Assembly (NCBI RefSeq): GCF_033807715.1
Contig: NC_084601.1
Coordinates: forward strand, 1,829,001 to 1,893,000
Reading direction: 5' to 3'
DNA: 64,000 nt
Source: Cololabis saira
Taxonomy: Eukaryota > Chordata > Actinopteri > Beloniformes > Belonidae
This document shows positions 48,211 through 64,000 of this stretch, one piece after another. A program made the position numbers and the translations under genes. The notes beneath the pieces were generated by a model. That model saw nothing but the letters and a program-made list of their open reading frames with translations. It was not told the origin of the DNA and did no database searches. How positions within the stretch are numbered: the stretch's first letter is position 1; each line of letters opens with the position of its first letter.

Positions 48211-48810
48211 CCGGGTTCCCCCGCGGCCAGCACCACGGGCCCGGGTTCCCCCTCAGCCAACGCCACGGACCCGGGTTCCCCCTCAGCCAGCACCGAGGAC
48301 CCGGGTTCCCTCTCAGCCAGCACCACGGACCCGGGTTCCCCCTCAGCCAGCACCACGGACCCGGGTTCCCCCTCAGTCAGCACCACGGACCCGGGTTCCC
48401 CCTCAGCCAGCACCAAGGACCCGGGTTCCCCCTCAGCCAGCACCCCGGACCCGGGTTCCCCCGCAGCCAGCGCCAAGGACCCGGGTTCCCCCGCAGCCAG
48501 CACCCCGGACCCGGGTTCCCCCGCAGCCAGCACCGAGGACCCGGGTTCCCTCTCAGCCAGCACCACGGACCCGGGTTCCCCCTCAGCCAGCACCACGGAC
48601 CCGGGTTCCCCCTCAGTCAGCACCACAGACCCGGGTTCCCCCTCAGCCAGCACCAAGGACCCGGGTTCCCCCTCAGCCAGCACCCCGGACCCGGGTTCCC
48701 CCGCAGCCAGCGCCAAGGACCCGGGTTCCCCCGCAGCCAGCACCCCGGACCCGGGTTCCCCCGCAGCCAGCGCCAAGGACCCGGGTTCCCCCGCAGCCAG
48801 CGCCTCGTAT
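48211..48810. repeat. 30-bp minisatellite, 20 units, with higher-order period
   Basis: Exactly 20 units of 30 bases, each opening CCGGGTTCCC and continuing CCTCAGCCAGCACCACGGAC with variants at a few sites. An eight-unit (240-base) block at 48,301-48,540 is repeated from 48,541 with the same variant order (TCTCAG, CACCAC, CAGTCAG, CACCAAGG, CGCCAAGG), showing block duplication. Because 30 is a multiple of three and the unit lacks stops, four frames are open for 260-300 codons (for example PGFPLSQHHG or DPGSPSASTT units). I do not call a protein. Confidence 0.95.
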
Positions 48811-50740
48811 CCTGTGTTCCCCGCCAAGTCGTCCAAGTTCCCCGCCAAGTCATCCAAGGCCCAAGCCCAGGCCTCGTGGAGTTTTCTGGGAGTGGAGTTA
48901 GTATTTGCATATGTATTAACCAAATACAATTTAGTCATTATTTGTAATACAGGTTAACGGCACTGTAGATTTTTTAGATTGGTCATGTTACAATATAAAA
49001 TGACTTACTAGTAAAAATCCCAAGTGTTGTAACTGTCAGCTACTTTAAACTGTATACCAGTTTCTTCGTTGTGCCAAATGTTCTGTTTTTGTCTGTTCTT
49101 TGACTAAATAAACTGAATAAATTGGGGTTTCATGCTGATCTAAGTGAAAATAGAAGATAGCCTCCCTAAGCTTGGAGGTTGATGTATCGCATGGCAAAAG
49201 ACAATGTTCATTTTAAGGACATTTATCCTAAGATGTTGTGGCTCTTTTCATTACAGTGAGGAATTCAGACTGTTATTAGTTTTTTGGATTTGGGCTAACT
49301 GATCTTGCGGGCGAGCTTGCGAAGGTTGGGATGGATGGCAGCAGGCGTCAGGGTAATAAGTCTCATCTCTTAGATCGCCATCAGCAGGATGAATTACAGA
49401 CATACCAGACAGGATCACGGCGTGAAACCGATCCAGGACCAGCTGATATGAAATTAAAGCTCAATGTGTCTGTCTGCATCTTCTCATCCAGTATGAAGCT
49501 AAATGGGTCAAAAATACCAAGAAAGACCTGTAACACTGAGACACTTTTCACAACAGATAGAAACACTGAGATCGGTTGGCATCCATTCTCAGGTGAAATT
49601 ATTGTGCACTTGTTATTTAAATATTTATACATTCCAGTTATCAATCTAAGGCAGAAATGGCATCTTATACTTGAATGTCTGAAGTGACCACCACTTTCAA
49701 TATCTTTCACGGAACACCTTTCCCACTTTGTTTTGATGGCAACGGGATCTAAAATGATGTAATTAAATAAGCTTTTCAAATGGGTTCTGTGACATCACAC
49801 ATTCAGATCAGGGAATTATCCAAGTTTCATGCCCAACTTCACATGATGCTACATTTTTGTACCCAAAGAATCGGTAGTGTGAAGTTGTATAACTGATTCC
49901 AGATAGCGCTCCCTGCAGAAAAGCAAAGTCTGCTGTAATTATGTAGCCCTGTTGTGGCATTTTTACCAAATCGCATAAGAGAAGTGTAACCAATACCTCA
50001 GCAAACTGTCGACTTTTGATTAAAAAAAAAGAAATTAAAAAAGATCACATAATATTAGAATGTTAAGAATTAGCTCTGTTATTGTAAGAAGATTTACTGA
50101 TTGAGTTATGAATAAGCTTTTGGGGGGATTATCTAAGCCTCGCCAGGTGCCAACTGTTGCCCCCTGGCGGGATTGTTTTAAACTGGAATGTGGATTTCAA
50201 AATACAAAGTAAAATCTACTACATTCAGACCCTTTTCAAAAGATTTCACACAATTCTGGTTAATCCTGTCAGCAGCAGGTAAATCTGTTTATATTTTGCA
50301 GCATAGCTGACGCCAGAACCACCGTTGTAATGGAAACACAGCAGGCGATAACAATGGGGGTATGGTCATAGTGGAAAAACTTTCTTATGTACAGTGCTAT
50401 ACAAAAAAAGACTTGGTATTCATTAAGTTAAAAAAAAAATCAAAAAAAAATAAGTAAAAAGACAAGTATGCAGTGTATGGAAATAATGAATGAAAACAAT
50501 CATTATCAATAACATTTCAACATTCATGAAACATGCAGAAGTAGTGCGAAAAATATTAATTTTTCCTTTTTTGCATTTATTTTACATATTTTTATTCTTT
50601 TAACTTGTTTTAGCTACATATTTCTTCTGATATTTTTGTGTGTGTGTGTGTGTGTGTGTCCTACTTTTCCAAATGGGCACTGTGTATACTTGAGCTATTG
50701 TTTAAAAGTCACATTTTCTGCCAGAGGTTTTGTCTGTTTG
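48811..50740. other. Intergenic DNA, nothing recognised
   Basis: No supported gene, RNA or complete mobile element. Confidence 0.4.
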
Positions 50741-50744
50741 TTTT

Positions 50745-51425
50745 TATCTTCCGCTTGTTTACATCGTTGTTGCCATGGTACAGTGGGTGGAAGAGGTCAA
50801 ACCTGATAAGGTGCTGGTGTGCACAGATTCAATAGCTGTATTGGAAAGTATACAATCAACAACAACATGCAGAGAAGACTTACTCATAGATATTTACCAT
50901 AGTTTACTAAGAATACACAGATGTGGCATAGATGTACAGTTCTGTTGGGGACCAGCACATGAGGGAGGAACAGGGAATGAGGGTGCAGATAAATTAGCAA
51001 AAATGGGACTGCATAAGGAAATAACAATACCAGTTCCACTAGGAAAAAGGAGAAGGTAAAGCAGTAATAAAGAAGAAAGGAATGGAAATATGTCAGAAAA
51101 GGTGGGGGGAAGATCAGAAAGGACAGGGATATCACAAAATACAAAAGTCTATCATAACAAAGAATTATACAGAAAGGAACAGAAGGGAGGAAATAAGGAT
51201 TAAATGGCACTTTGTATGTTATGGGAAAAAGACAGTGTGAGAACTGTGGAGTAAAATAAGAAAGGCACAAATTCATTTCTTAAAGACACTAGGCTGATAA
51301 ATAGAATTTAAAAAACAGGCTAAATGAAATGATGTTACACACTCTTGTACAGTAGGTGGCGGTATGCACCTTAAAGCTGTTTGCGATCCGCCAATAAAAC
51401 AGAGAAGAAGAAGAAGAAGAAGAAT
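50745..51425 (+). mobile_element. LINE 3' end: RNase H relic, noncoding tail and (GAA)n
   Basis: The frame at 50,745-51,058 encodes a ribonuclease H remnant: KVLVCTDSIAVLESIQS carries the central DS motif, and WGPAHEGGTGNEGADKLAK the C-terminal catalytic region. A frame change is followed by a tail-like stretch to about 51,240. The end contains ACAGTAGGTGGCGGTATGCA and CGCCAATAAAACAGAG and closes with AGAAGAAGAAG, a form I associate with fish I/Nimb-type LINEs. The insertion ends directly against the rnmt promoter region. Confidence 0.8.
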
Positions 51426-51720
51426 CGTCGCCATGGAGACGCAAATATGGTGCGCGCGCAGCCGGAAGCTGCTCGTAGCGGAAGCTGCAGAGAGATGTGA
51501 GCGTTAGCTGAAACACTGAGAGGAAAACTTGGACCAAACTTGGACCAAACTTCAGCCTCACACACACCAACAAACCGTATGTTCATATTCCATTGACTGT
51601 TTGGTTCCAGACTGTGATTTTAAGAGGTTTTAGCTTCTTCCCGACTGAAAACAAATCCGACTTAACGACTGTTAGCCGGCTAGCTGCTAACGTTAGCGGC
51701 TAAAACAGAATAAAAAGATG
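51426..51720 (+). promoter_or_regulatory. rnmt: Putative rnmt promoter and first noncoding exon
   Basis: A GC- and CpG-richer patch (ATGGTGCGCGCGCAGCCGGA, then GCTAACGTTAGCGGC) without a TATA box, as usual for housekeeping promoters. A possible 5' UTR exon ends in front of GTATGTTC at about 51,578. The coding exon with acceptor AATCAG starts at about 52,724. Exon limits are not certain. Confidence 0.5.
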
Positions 51721-52749
51721 TTTGTGTTTGTGTTTTGGTCATTAATGTGAGGTTATCGCTGCCTGCGCTGTAAACTGGGGATGTAAAACCAGTCCAATCA
51801 GCCCAATCAGAAAACCCAAACAGGTGTTTATGTGGAGGTTTTGGAGCTGGTTGTTTCCAGAGGTTTATAGTAACGAACTACATTTACTTCGTTACAAGTA
51901 CATATACTTCGTTACACTAGTTTTTTTTTGAGGATTTGTACTTGCGTTTTTTTTTTAATCGGGAGTTTTAATTTTACTTCACTACATTTAAAAGTTAAAA
52001 AATATACTTTTACTTCGTTACTTTGACATTTGCCACCTCGTTACTCGTTACAAATTAAAATAATCAAATAATTATATTTTGCAAGAAAGACAGTTTATTT
52101 TTGGTGTTGTATTCTAAACCACATTTCTTTCACCTGAAAGTGAAATAAAAAAAAAAAAACAAGGGAAGGATCATTTTTGGTTTTGTTGCTTCTTTTCATG
52201 CGTAAAAAATAAAATACTTGTACTTTTACTTTTGATACTTGAGTATATTTTTTCACAAGATAATTTTGATACTTAAGTACATTTAATGTGAGCTACCTTA
52301 AGACTTTTACTCAAGTCATTTTCTTATGGGTGACTAACTTTTACCAAAGTCTTTTTCAGTTATGGTATTTCTACTTTTGCTTAGTTTTTTTAAGTACTTT
52401 ATACACCTGGTTGTTTCTGCTGATATTTAACTCAAACAAAGCTTTTGGTGCATTTTTTTTTAATTTACATTTAAATGATTCTATATTCTAAGTGATTTCC
52501 TCCTATTGTTTGTCTACATTTGCAAATGTCTTATTTCTGGATATGCTGAAGACTTTGTTCATAGATTGCTGTTGTGTGTTATTTCAGAGCTTTATTGTTC
52601 AGATTGCTTGATGTTTGCTATTTTTTTTAAAACTGTTTGTTCTATCTGTTTCTGTAGAGACCTTTACAAGGTGGAAAATCACTCATTGAAACAAATTTGG
52701 GCTCACTTGTGATTTCTAATCAGCGCCATTGTCCACTGTCCTGAAGGAG

Positions 52750-57223
<4,474 letters not shown>

Positions 57224-58277
57224 TGCTGAAAACAAATGTGTCCCCTTTACGTTCTCTAGTCACCTGCTGCACACCTCATCCTTTCATCACTTTGTGTTTG
57301 TATAGTTTTCTTTTGTCTTTTTAAGTTGTTTTTGATAATGTGTGAGGACTGTACTAGTTTTGTTGGATAAATGAATCAAACTACAATGAAGCTCAGTTGT
57401 TCTCTTCTTTTATTTATAAGAAACTTGTGGTCCTGCATTTGTGGAAGTGGCTAAACATGGCTCACTGAAACGTGTTTTTGTGCTTCTACCAAATAACATT
57501 TCTTAATTGATTCAAATTTAGCTTGGAAGTGTACAGAATAAGCATAAAAAAGACGGACATTAGTTTGTGCAACATCATTAGTTGACTTGTACAGATTTAT
57601 AAAGAGGTGGCTGCAACCAGAAGTATATGCCTTTTCAAACAACTCTTATTTGTCTTATAATAGACATGGAGTTCTTTTAACTTTGAAATGTTCCTGTAAG
57701 TACCAATGTTCATTGTAATTATATGGTTTGCAATCATATTTAACAAACAGCTAATGGTTAATTTTATGTTAGGCTATATCTTTTTAGAAATATCTCATAG
57801 AAGATGTAGATGCAGCATCACTGCTGACCGGATTGTGGTTTTTAGAATATTTCTTGATATCAACTGGTTTTAATTCAGTCCTGTATGAGATCTTAAAAAT
57901 CATGGGCACATTGCAGCATTGACACCTCGCCTACAGATATGTCTTAAGATTCTGTGAATCATTAAATTACTTTTATGTACTACTGTTGGTGTTGTTGTTC
58001 AGACATTTTAAACTTTTTATACAGTTGAGCCACTTGGCCCTGAATTCTTTGGCTGAGTGATGAACCGGCCCTTGTGTCCACTTCTTGAAGCATCTCTGGG
58101 TTGCTCTTTATTTTTTAATGCAATCGTTTAGCTGCTTTGTGGTTTATTATCATAAATGCTGTGAGATGTTCTATAATTAAAAAAAAAAAAAGAATTTGGA
58201 AACGCTTGTATTTTTGTTTTTTGACAACTTCGTCGTCTGTTTTAAAAAAAATCCTAATAGCTTTCTAGTTTTCATCA

Positions 58278-58462
58278 TACAGTCCCTGACAAAAGTTGTT
58301 ATTTATCCATTTCCCATGCGGATCGACTGATTCATACAAGTTATTGATTGAAGTCATCAGGACTAAAGAAAGCTCTTCCATGCTTCCCAGAGTTCATCAA
58401 GGTTCTTTGGTTTCATCTTCCGTGCTTCCTCTTTCTTTCCAAGACTTTTGTCAGAGACTGTA
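58278..58462. mobile_element. Small MITE (TACAGTCCCTGACAAAAG ends)
   Basis: TACAGTCCCTGACAAAAGTT at the left is mirrored by GACTTTTGTCAGAGACTGTA at the right. TA borders suggest a Tc1/mariner-type origin. Confidence 0.75.
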
Positions 58463-59479
58463 TGCTTATCTGGTACCACAATGGAGGTGGGTGAAATTAT
58501 TAAATTCATTGAACGTCGGTAGTGGAAAGGTTTGGCCCAGGAGGTTACACAGTCATACTGAATACAAAGTGCTTTTTGATAAACTCATCCTACATATTTT
58601 CATTCTGGCTGCAGTTGGAGACACGGTCGGCTTTATCTTGACTCTATTGTGTCAAAACCTCCCTAAAACGAAAGGTTTCTTCAGTGTGTTGTGCTGCGCA
58701 TCTATTAAAGGTGTCTTGTCATTAAAACATTTCTGTATGTAAGCCCACTATGATGGACAATCTTTCTTTTGTGGTTGAAAATGTTCTTTAAAAAAAAAAA
58801 AAAAAGAACAAATGTGTCTCTTGAAAAAGAGATGTAGTTAAAGTGTTGATATTAATTTGCAGTCAGGTCTGATTGTATCAGAAGGGAGATGTTGCAAAGG
58901 AAACCAGAAACCCTCCATTCGTTACGTTTGCGTTTCCCATAAAAATCTGGCCCCTTCTTGTTTTCATTTCCTGCACGAGGAAGCCTTGATCGTGTCGTTA
59001 CCTGTAAGTGTTGGCATGGCATTGACATGAGCGTATCCCACACATTTTTCTTTGCGGCTAAAAATAACAAAGAGGAACCTGCTAAGCGGGTGTGTTTGTT
59101 TACTGTATGTGTGATCTGAAAAAAGGGAAGTTGACATGTATAGTGGGAACTGTCTTGAGGAAATTAAGTGGATTACCGAAGCAGTTGAAATTTAGATGAA
59201 GAATTCTGGATGTGGTGGAGTGTCTTGATTTTCTGGACAAACAAACCATGATTACTGTTGTATTTTTTAATATCTCCTGTACAAGTTATTCTTGGTCATT
59301 TGTAACCACTACTGGTTACAATCAGTACAGGGGATGAGGGGGGATGAGGGGGGATGGCATCCCTCCTGAAATAAAAACGGTCCAAATCATCCCCCCCTGT
59401 AAAACTGCCATTCCCCCTTTCCATCCCTTATGTCATTTCATCAATGAATGTGGTTTTACTGCTATTTCAACATTTAGAG

Positions 59480-59760
59480 TCATCACCAGAAAAATAACAC
59501 CAGAAAAATAACTTATTTGACAATTTTCACCTGTTTCAAGTAAATTCTCACTTGAAATAAGTAGAAAAATCTGCCAGTGGAACAAGATTTATCTTCTTAC
59601 AAGCAAAAAAATCTTGTTCTATTGGCAGATTTTTCTACTTATTTTAAGTGAAAATCTACTTGAAACAGGTGAAAATTGTTGTTTTTTCCAGTGATGAGTC
59701 TTGTTTTAAGTGTAATGAGATTTCTTCACTAAAATGAGACATTTTAACTAGAAATAAGAC
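59480..59760. mobile_element. Palindromic element (CAATTTTCACCTGTTTCAAG arms)
   Basis: CAATTTTCACCTGTTTCAAG and CTTGAAACAGGTGAAAATTG face each other. AGTAGAAAAATCTGCCA and TGGCAGATTTTTCTACT lie inside. The structure can fold into a hairpin of about 170 bases. Confidence 0.75.
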
Positions 59761-61639
59761 AAATATTCTTGTTAAGGTTTTGAGTTTTTGCAGTGATCCA
59801 TTTTTACTTATGTGAAGGACAGTCATATTTTTTTTTACTGTTTTTTATTGTTGTGTTTGGATGTATTTGATGTAAGCCCAGTGGATATTTAAAGCTTACA
59901 GAAGGCTGCATTTAGGCTGCTATGTCATTCCTGCAGTATTTCTGCAGGTGTTTTGGTCAGTGCTATTATTTGTAATATATTATATTATTTGTAATCAGCA
60001 CAAATTATCTGTCCCCATATGATAAAATCCACCACCCCCCCTGATTTTTCTTTTACAACTCGAGTACTGGTTACAATCATGTAGAAGATTATCTGAAGTA
60101 AATGTGATTGGTTCTGTTCTCAACCTTAAACATGTAGTGTAATGAGGCCGTTAGTCCTGGTGGAGGAGCAGCATTTCCCTGCTCAGATTGGGCAGTAACG
60201 TATCAGGACTGGGCTGGAGAGGAACCTGCTGATGCTTGAGTCTCCTCCTGTGACTGACTGACTGCCAGCAGCTGCAACTGAATGCTTCTACCGAGCTCTA
60301 TTTATAAAACAGACTCCCTCTTTAAATGCAGGTATAAAAAATCAACACATGCAAAGAGCTCAAATGATGCATTCCACATAAAGCACAGCTCTTAAACCTG
60401 TACACACTGCTTCCACAGCTTTGCAAAGCATAAATTCTTGATGTTTGTGAAAGAATTTCTACGGTTCAGTGCTCTGATGTAAGATGTCTACCAGCAGCTT
60501 TGCCGGGATAAACCAGTTTCACTGACCAGTGCAGGTGTCACATTCTTTTTGCAGGGTAGGAGTTCCTTGTTTCTTTTCTCATCACAGATAAAGTGTTTCC
60601 TCATGCTCAAGTGTGTGGTTGTCTGGATCTTCATTGAGATTCCGTCTTCTTGCTTTCCTTTGGCTCGGCTGATTTGAGTGAAAGTGCAGACTGGTGAATT
60701 CAGTGCTCCTGAGGTTACGATTCTCCTCCCAGATGGATTTTTATATGGAGACTTTTGCACAAAACACAACACAAAATTAATGTGTGGATTTCTTTTATGT
60801 GTTTTATACATTTTATACACACATGGACCAATCTGTTGGTATAAAGAAAGAAAAATCCACAATGGTCACTGGAATAACATGAAACTTATGTAATAATTTT
60901 CTAAAAATGACTGAACATTGACTGATAAAATTCAGGCATTGCTATCGAATTGTGGTTCAATAGAGTAATAAAAAAGAAACGAAACAAAAACGAATGAATC
61001 TGGACTAAAATGATGGAACTCTTAACTTATTTTCTTGAACAACCTTTTGAGTCAGAGAGTCAGAATCATTTTTATTGTCCCTCTAGGGGAAATTCTTTTA
61101 GCAGTCTGGGAAAACAGTCATCATACAAACACAGACATACCAATAAGAACAATTAAAACATTAAAACGTGACATAGTAACCATAATAAATGAGTAAAAGC
61201 AAAAGTGCTTTCAGCAGTGCAGGCAGAATGATAAAAATGTATTAAAAATATATAAATTCATGCGAGTTGATCATTTTAACAGCGGTTGGTATAAAAGAAA
61301 ATTTATACCTATTGCTATTGGCCTTGGGAAGCCTATAGCGCCGCCCAGAAGGGAGGTTGTCATGAGGTTGAATCACTGCTCAAAAAAGCATTTTTGTTTG
61401 TGTACATGTAACTACTTAGCTCAGTTCAGAGCTTTTATTCAACAGGAATAGTTTTACACTTTATGACTTTCACTAAGGCAACTACTTTGGTCACAAGTCA
61501 TTGAAACTACTCAATATACAACATAAACTGGTTATCTGAAGTAAATGTGACTTTTAATCCAGAAAGGCTCATTTGAAAACTAAAAATATTTATGAATAGC
61601 AGGATATTTGGAAAAAGAGACAGTAAGTTGCAAAAGCAG

Positions 61640-61830
61640 AAAAGACTTTGCTTCAGCAGGAGGCCCCCCCTCATGATCCACGTCCTGCTCAAGGGTTTTT
61701 CCCTGTTAAAAGGGAGTTTTTTCTTACCACTATTTGACTTAAGGTATTTCTCCCACTCAGCAAGTCTTTTCCTGCCATTGTTTATTTAATAATTGCTCAG
61801 GGGTCATGCTCTATGTCTTAAATTGCTTTT
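61640..61830 (+). mobile_element. L2 tail fragment, plus orientation
   Basis: CCTGTTAAAAGGGAGTTTTT, TTTCCTGCCATTGTTTATTT and AATTGCTCAGGGGTCATGCT are reverse complements, in order, of the tail phrases of the L2 copies at 9.5 and 26.3 kb. It is diverged, so an older insertion. Confidence 0.7.
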
Positions 61831-62425
61831 TAACTAATATGTCACCATGAACTTCAAAGTTATTTGAAGGGGATTCTTTTTTAATGTTTAAATCACAAGG
61901 TCCATCCAGCCATCCATTTCTATAACTGTGCAGGGTCACAGGGGTCTACTGGAGCCTATCCCAGCTCATTAAAATAAAAACATCTCACTGCCTCCCACAC
62001 CACCAGGACTGATGGCACTGAGCTGAGTTGTTATAAAAAATATTTTATCATGCAATATCTGTGTGTTTCTGTAAACAGGGTGTGCAGAATGTATGTAAAT
62101 ACTCAATATTTGTGCACCTGCTCATTTGTCTCAGTTGCTCGTGCCTGCTGCCATGTTCACCTCTAATTACAAGCGCTAACTGTGATGAAACATGAGTAAT
62201 CAGTGTCAGGGAAAGACGATCAGGTCTGCAGCCCGGGATGACTGGAATACTTTCCCCCGTCATGTTAGGGTTCCCTCTCACTAATTTAGATCTGTAGCGG
62301 TGTTTGTGAAGTTCGGGGGCAAGAGTCGGAGAAAAGGCAACAGAAAACAACAATTTAAGCAGAGGAGATGAGGTTTTTGAGTTAATTCTGACTGCTCGGA
62401 GCAGGATCATTTGTGCCTGATGGGA

Positions 62426-62433
62426 TATATAAA
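62426..62433 (+). promoter_or_regulatory. TATA-like sequence just before the abra ATG
   Basis: TATATAAA lies 12 bases before the start codon, too close to serve transcripts that begin at 62,445. It may be fortuitous or lie in the 5' UTR. Another TATAAAA occurs at 62,032-62,038, about 410 bases upstream, and would be a better-spaced candidate. Confidence 0.3.
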
Positions 62434-62444
62434 TACATATAATT

Positions 62445-63190
62445 ATGTCTGAAAAAAGTACTGGCCAAGCTTCCCAAAGGAAACCATCCAGCAACAAAAA
62501 CATTAAGAAGCTCTGCACGATTAGCATGGTGTGCAACTTGACAAGCAGCTGGCAGCAGTGGGTGACGGAGAATGAGAAGAAACAGGCGGATGAGCCCAGC
62601 GGCTGGGCTCCGTCTTCACTTAGAGGACCACAAGAACAGCGCAGGAAGACATGGGTCCCCAAAAAGCTTCCTCCTTTGCAGTCCAAGCCAACTCTGGATG
62701 GCTGTGCAGAGCCTCCGACGTCAACTCCTAAAGAATCCTCCAAAAATAAAGAGGTCGTGACCTCGGATGAGGCGCCTCCTTTGTCCGGCATCAACACAGA
62801 GCAGGTGGTGAAGAGTGTAATCAGCAGCGCAGAGAAAAGTTCAGGCATAGGACTTCTGACTGAAGAACTAAAGAATGACTCCCTGCCATCAGATGAGGAG
62901 ATCGACAGGCTGCTGGAGAAGACGAGCTCACCAACACGCCAGAGGAAGTGCTCCAACACGGTGTCCTCTCTGACCACAAGCTGCAAGCAGGTGGAGAGTG
63001 AGCAGGAGTGCGTTAAAGAGGAAGGAGGACCAGCAGATGGACACAGCTCTGGAGAAGACAAAGACAACAGAGATGCAGGGAAGGAGTGTGTGGATGTAAA
63101 GGATGCTCCGACAGATTCCTCTGCAAAATCAGATGAGGAAAATGAGTCAGACGGGGGCCCGGTGAGGATAAAAAGACCCCAAATGTCAAT
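62445..63190 (+). CDS. abra: Actin-binding Rho-activating protein (STARS), first coding exon
   Basis: ABRA binds actin in striated-muscle sarcomeres and promotes MRTF nuclear entry and SRF-driven transcription through Rho signalling. This exon gives 248 residues plus two bases. Family landmarks in order: SSWQQWVTENEKKQADEPSGW near residues 33-53 (human has GWQQWANEN...EPTGW), then EIDRLLEKTSSPTRQRKCSN (human DIDRILHSHGSPTRRRKCAN) and finally GPVRIKRPQMSM (human VVRIKRP). The coding sequence is cut by donor GT at 63,191 (AAT/GTGAGTATT), at the same place after VRIKRP as in mammals. The actin-binding C-terminal part and COSTARS domain lie beyond the window. The middle is fish-specific and acidic (EESSGEDKDNRD-like). 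Comparison with human is from memory. Confidence 0.9.
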
Positions 63191-63690
63191 GTGAGTATTG
63201 TCACTGTCACTATCTGGCAGTATGATAAAACTGGTTTCTTCCTTAATGTTTTGACGTCAAGGAAAGACATTTGAGAGAACTAGATGCCAATGTTAGCCGT
63301 AGGGAGGTTTTGATTCGACAGAAAGCCGGACGTGTTTTTGTTTTTTTTTGTTTTCCGATGGAATGAAACTACACCCAGTCTGCACATGTAACAAAGGATG
63401 ACTGTTTTTTGAAAACCAGAAGACTACTGCTACAAAAACTAATTTCTAAGAAAGTTAAATCACCCTTTTTCAAGAAATAATTTTAAAAGACTATTATAAA
63501 CTATTTTGCTAGTTTTAAGAATTCTCATCAAGAAACCCCCCCCCCGTTTACAGAGATAGTTTTGCTTAAAATAAGACAATTTTAACTAGATTTGGGAACA
63601 TTAGGTTTCTTTCTAGAGGGGCTATACTGAGGAGTAATAAAAAAAAAACATTGACATTTTGTTTTTTTTCAAAATACTTTAAATAGGGGG
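63191..63690 (+). other. abra intron 1, beginning
   Basis: Starts with a good donor (GTGAGT). AT-rich, with short inverted stretches. No gene features. Confidence 0.6.
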
Positions 63691-64000
63691 GGCGCTGCTG
63701 AGCTGGCGATGGAGTAGGACGTGTTTGTTTGGGCTCCCGTCGAACTTCTTTTTATTTTAAGTTAATAAGCGCGCAATAGATTAAAACATCGACTAATCTG
63801 CTCTGAAAACATTTCTGAGGCTGAGAAGAAGTCTACACTTGAGTGAATGGCGAAGAATCTGAAAAAATTTCAATATACTGGGGCCGCGAACACGAGGCCC
63901 AACACCCCCGGGGGCTCCACTACTACCACCCCCGCGGCAAGACCATCTCCACCGCATCTACGGTCAGCTAACGCTAAACCAGAGATGGACGCTGAGTCCC
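63690..64000 (+). mobile_element. Probable 5' end of an L1-type LINE, cut by the window edge
   Basis: GGGGGGCGCTGCTGAGCTGG starts a GC-richer block ending in an open frame from ATG at 63,847 to the window end. It reads MAKNLKKFQYTGAANTRPN, then a Thr/Pro-rich stretch. GC-rich leader, small ORF start and position in an intron suggest the leader and ORF1 of an L1/Tx1-like element. No diagnostic domain is reached before the edge, so this is a guess from context. Confidence 0.4.

Larger units (their letters stand above)
57224..62030. other. rnmt 3' flank and rnmt-abra intergenic region
   Basis: The first part must contain the rnmt 3' UTR, but I saw no single convincing AATAAA close to the stop. 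Two small inverted-repeat elements (58,278-58,462 and about 59,480-59,760) and LINE-tail fragments near 61.05 and 61.65 kb are present. Open frames such as 58,296-58,742 overlap a MITE and match nothing I know. Confidence 0.45.

Noticed and set aside
48111..48938. Long open frames over the 30-bp minisatellite as a gene
   Set aside because: Four frames are open at once because of the repeat period; no splice, promoter or conserved flank singles out one of them.
58296..58742. 148-codon open frame
   Set aside because: Begins inside a MITE and has no recognisable domain, splice context or composition bias.
62048..63067. 339-codon open frame on the minus strand
   Set aside because: It is the antisense shadow of the abra first coding exon, which carries recognisable family motifs and a correct donor.

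Overview
The window is nuclear DNA of a vertebrate, almost certainly a teleost fish. It has split genes with GT-AG introns, many dinucleotide and tetranucleotide microsatellites, and dense transposable elements typical of fish (LINEs of the L2 and RTE types, a Ty3/Gypsy relic, hAT-type elements and several fold-back MITEs). There is nothing prokaryotic in it: no operons, CRISPR arrays or ribosome binding sites.

Layout. From about 45.0 kb down to 2.3 kb, on the minus strand, lie two tandem and probably paralogous genes for secreted acidic proteins. Each starts at a good TATA box, and each first exon contributes exactly 11 coding bases ending in AG (MLTR and MLQR starts). A signal-peptide exon follows, then many mini-exons of 18-60 bases that are all phase 1 at both ends. 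Gene A (44,886-40,681) has 9 coding exons and 163 residues. Gene B (21,996-3,309) has about 30 coding exons and about 511 residues, rich in Asp, Glu and Ser. The N-terminus and composition of gene B recall starmaker/OMM-64 otolith-matrix proteins of fish, so I propose that family, but the assignment is an inference. The mini-exons of gene B come in a repeated three-exon order, and one exon was recently triplicated together with a SINE-like repeat. Between the two genes, 22.1-40.6 kb holds only repeats and unassigned DNA.

From 45.1 to 51.4 kb there is intergenic DNA with microsatellites, a 20-unit minisatellite of 30 bp and a LINE RNase H remnant. On the plus strand, rnmt (mRNA cap guanine-N7 methyltransferase) is complete from 52,750 to 57,223, behind a GC-richer promoter at about 51.4-51.7 kb. 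At the right edge the first coding exon of abra (actin-binding Rho-activating protein, STARS) begins at 62,445 and is spliced at 63,190; the rest lies outside the window. A likely L1-type retrotransposon 5' end runs off the right edge inside the abra intron.

Functionally rnmt (housekeeping, nuclear) and abra (muscle actin/SRF signalling) are independent of the acidic-protein pair. The pair looks like a lineage-specific, fast-evolving secreted matrix locus that grew by exon and gene duplication.
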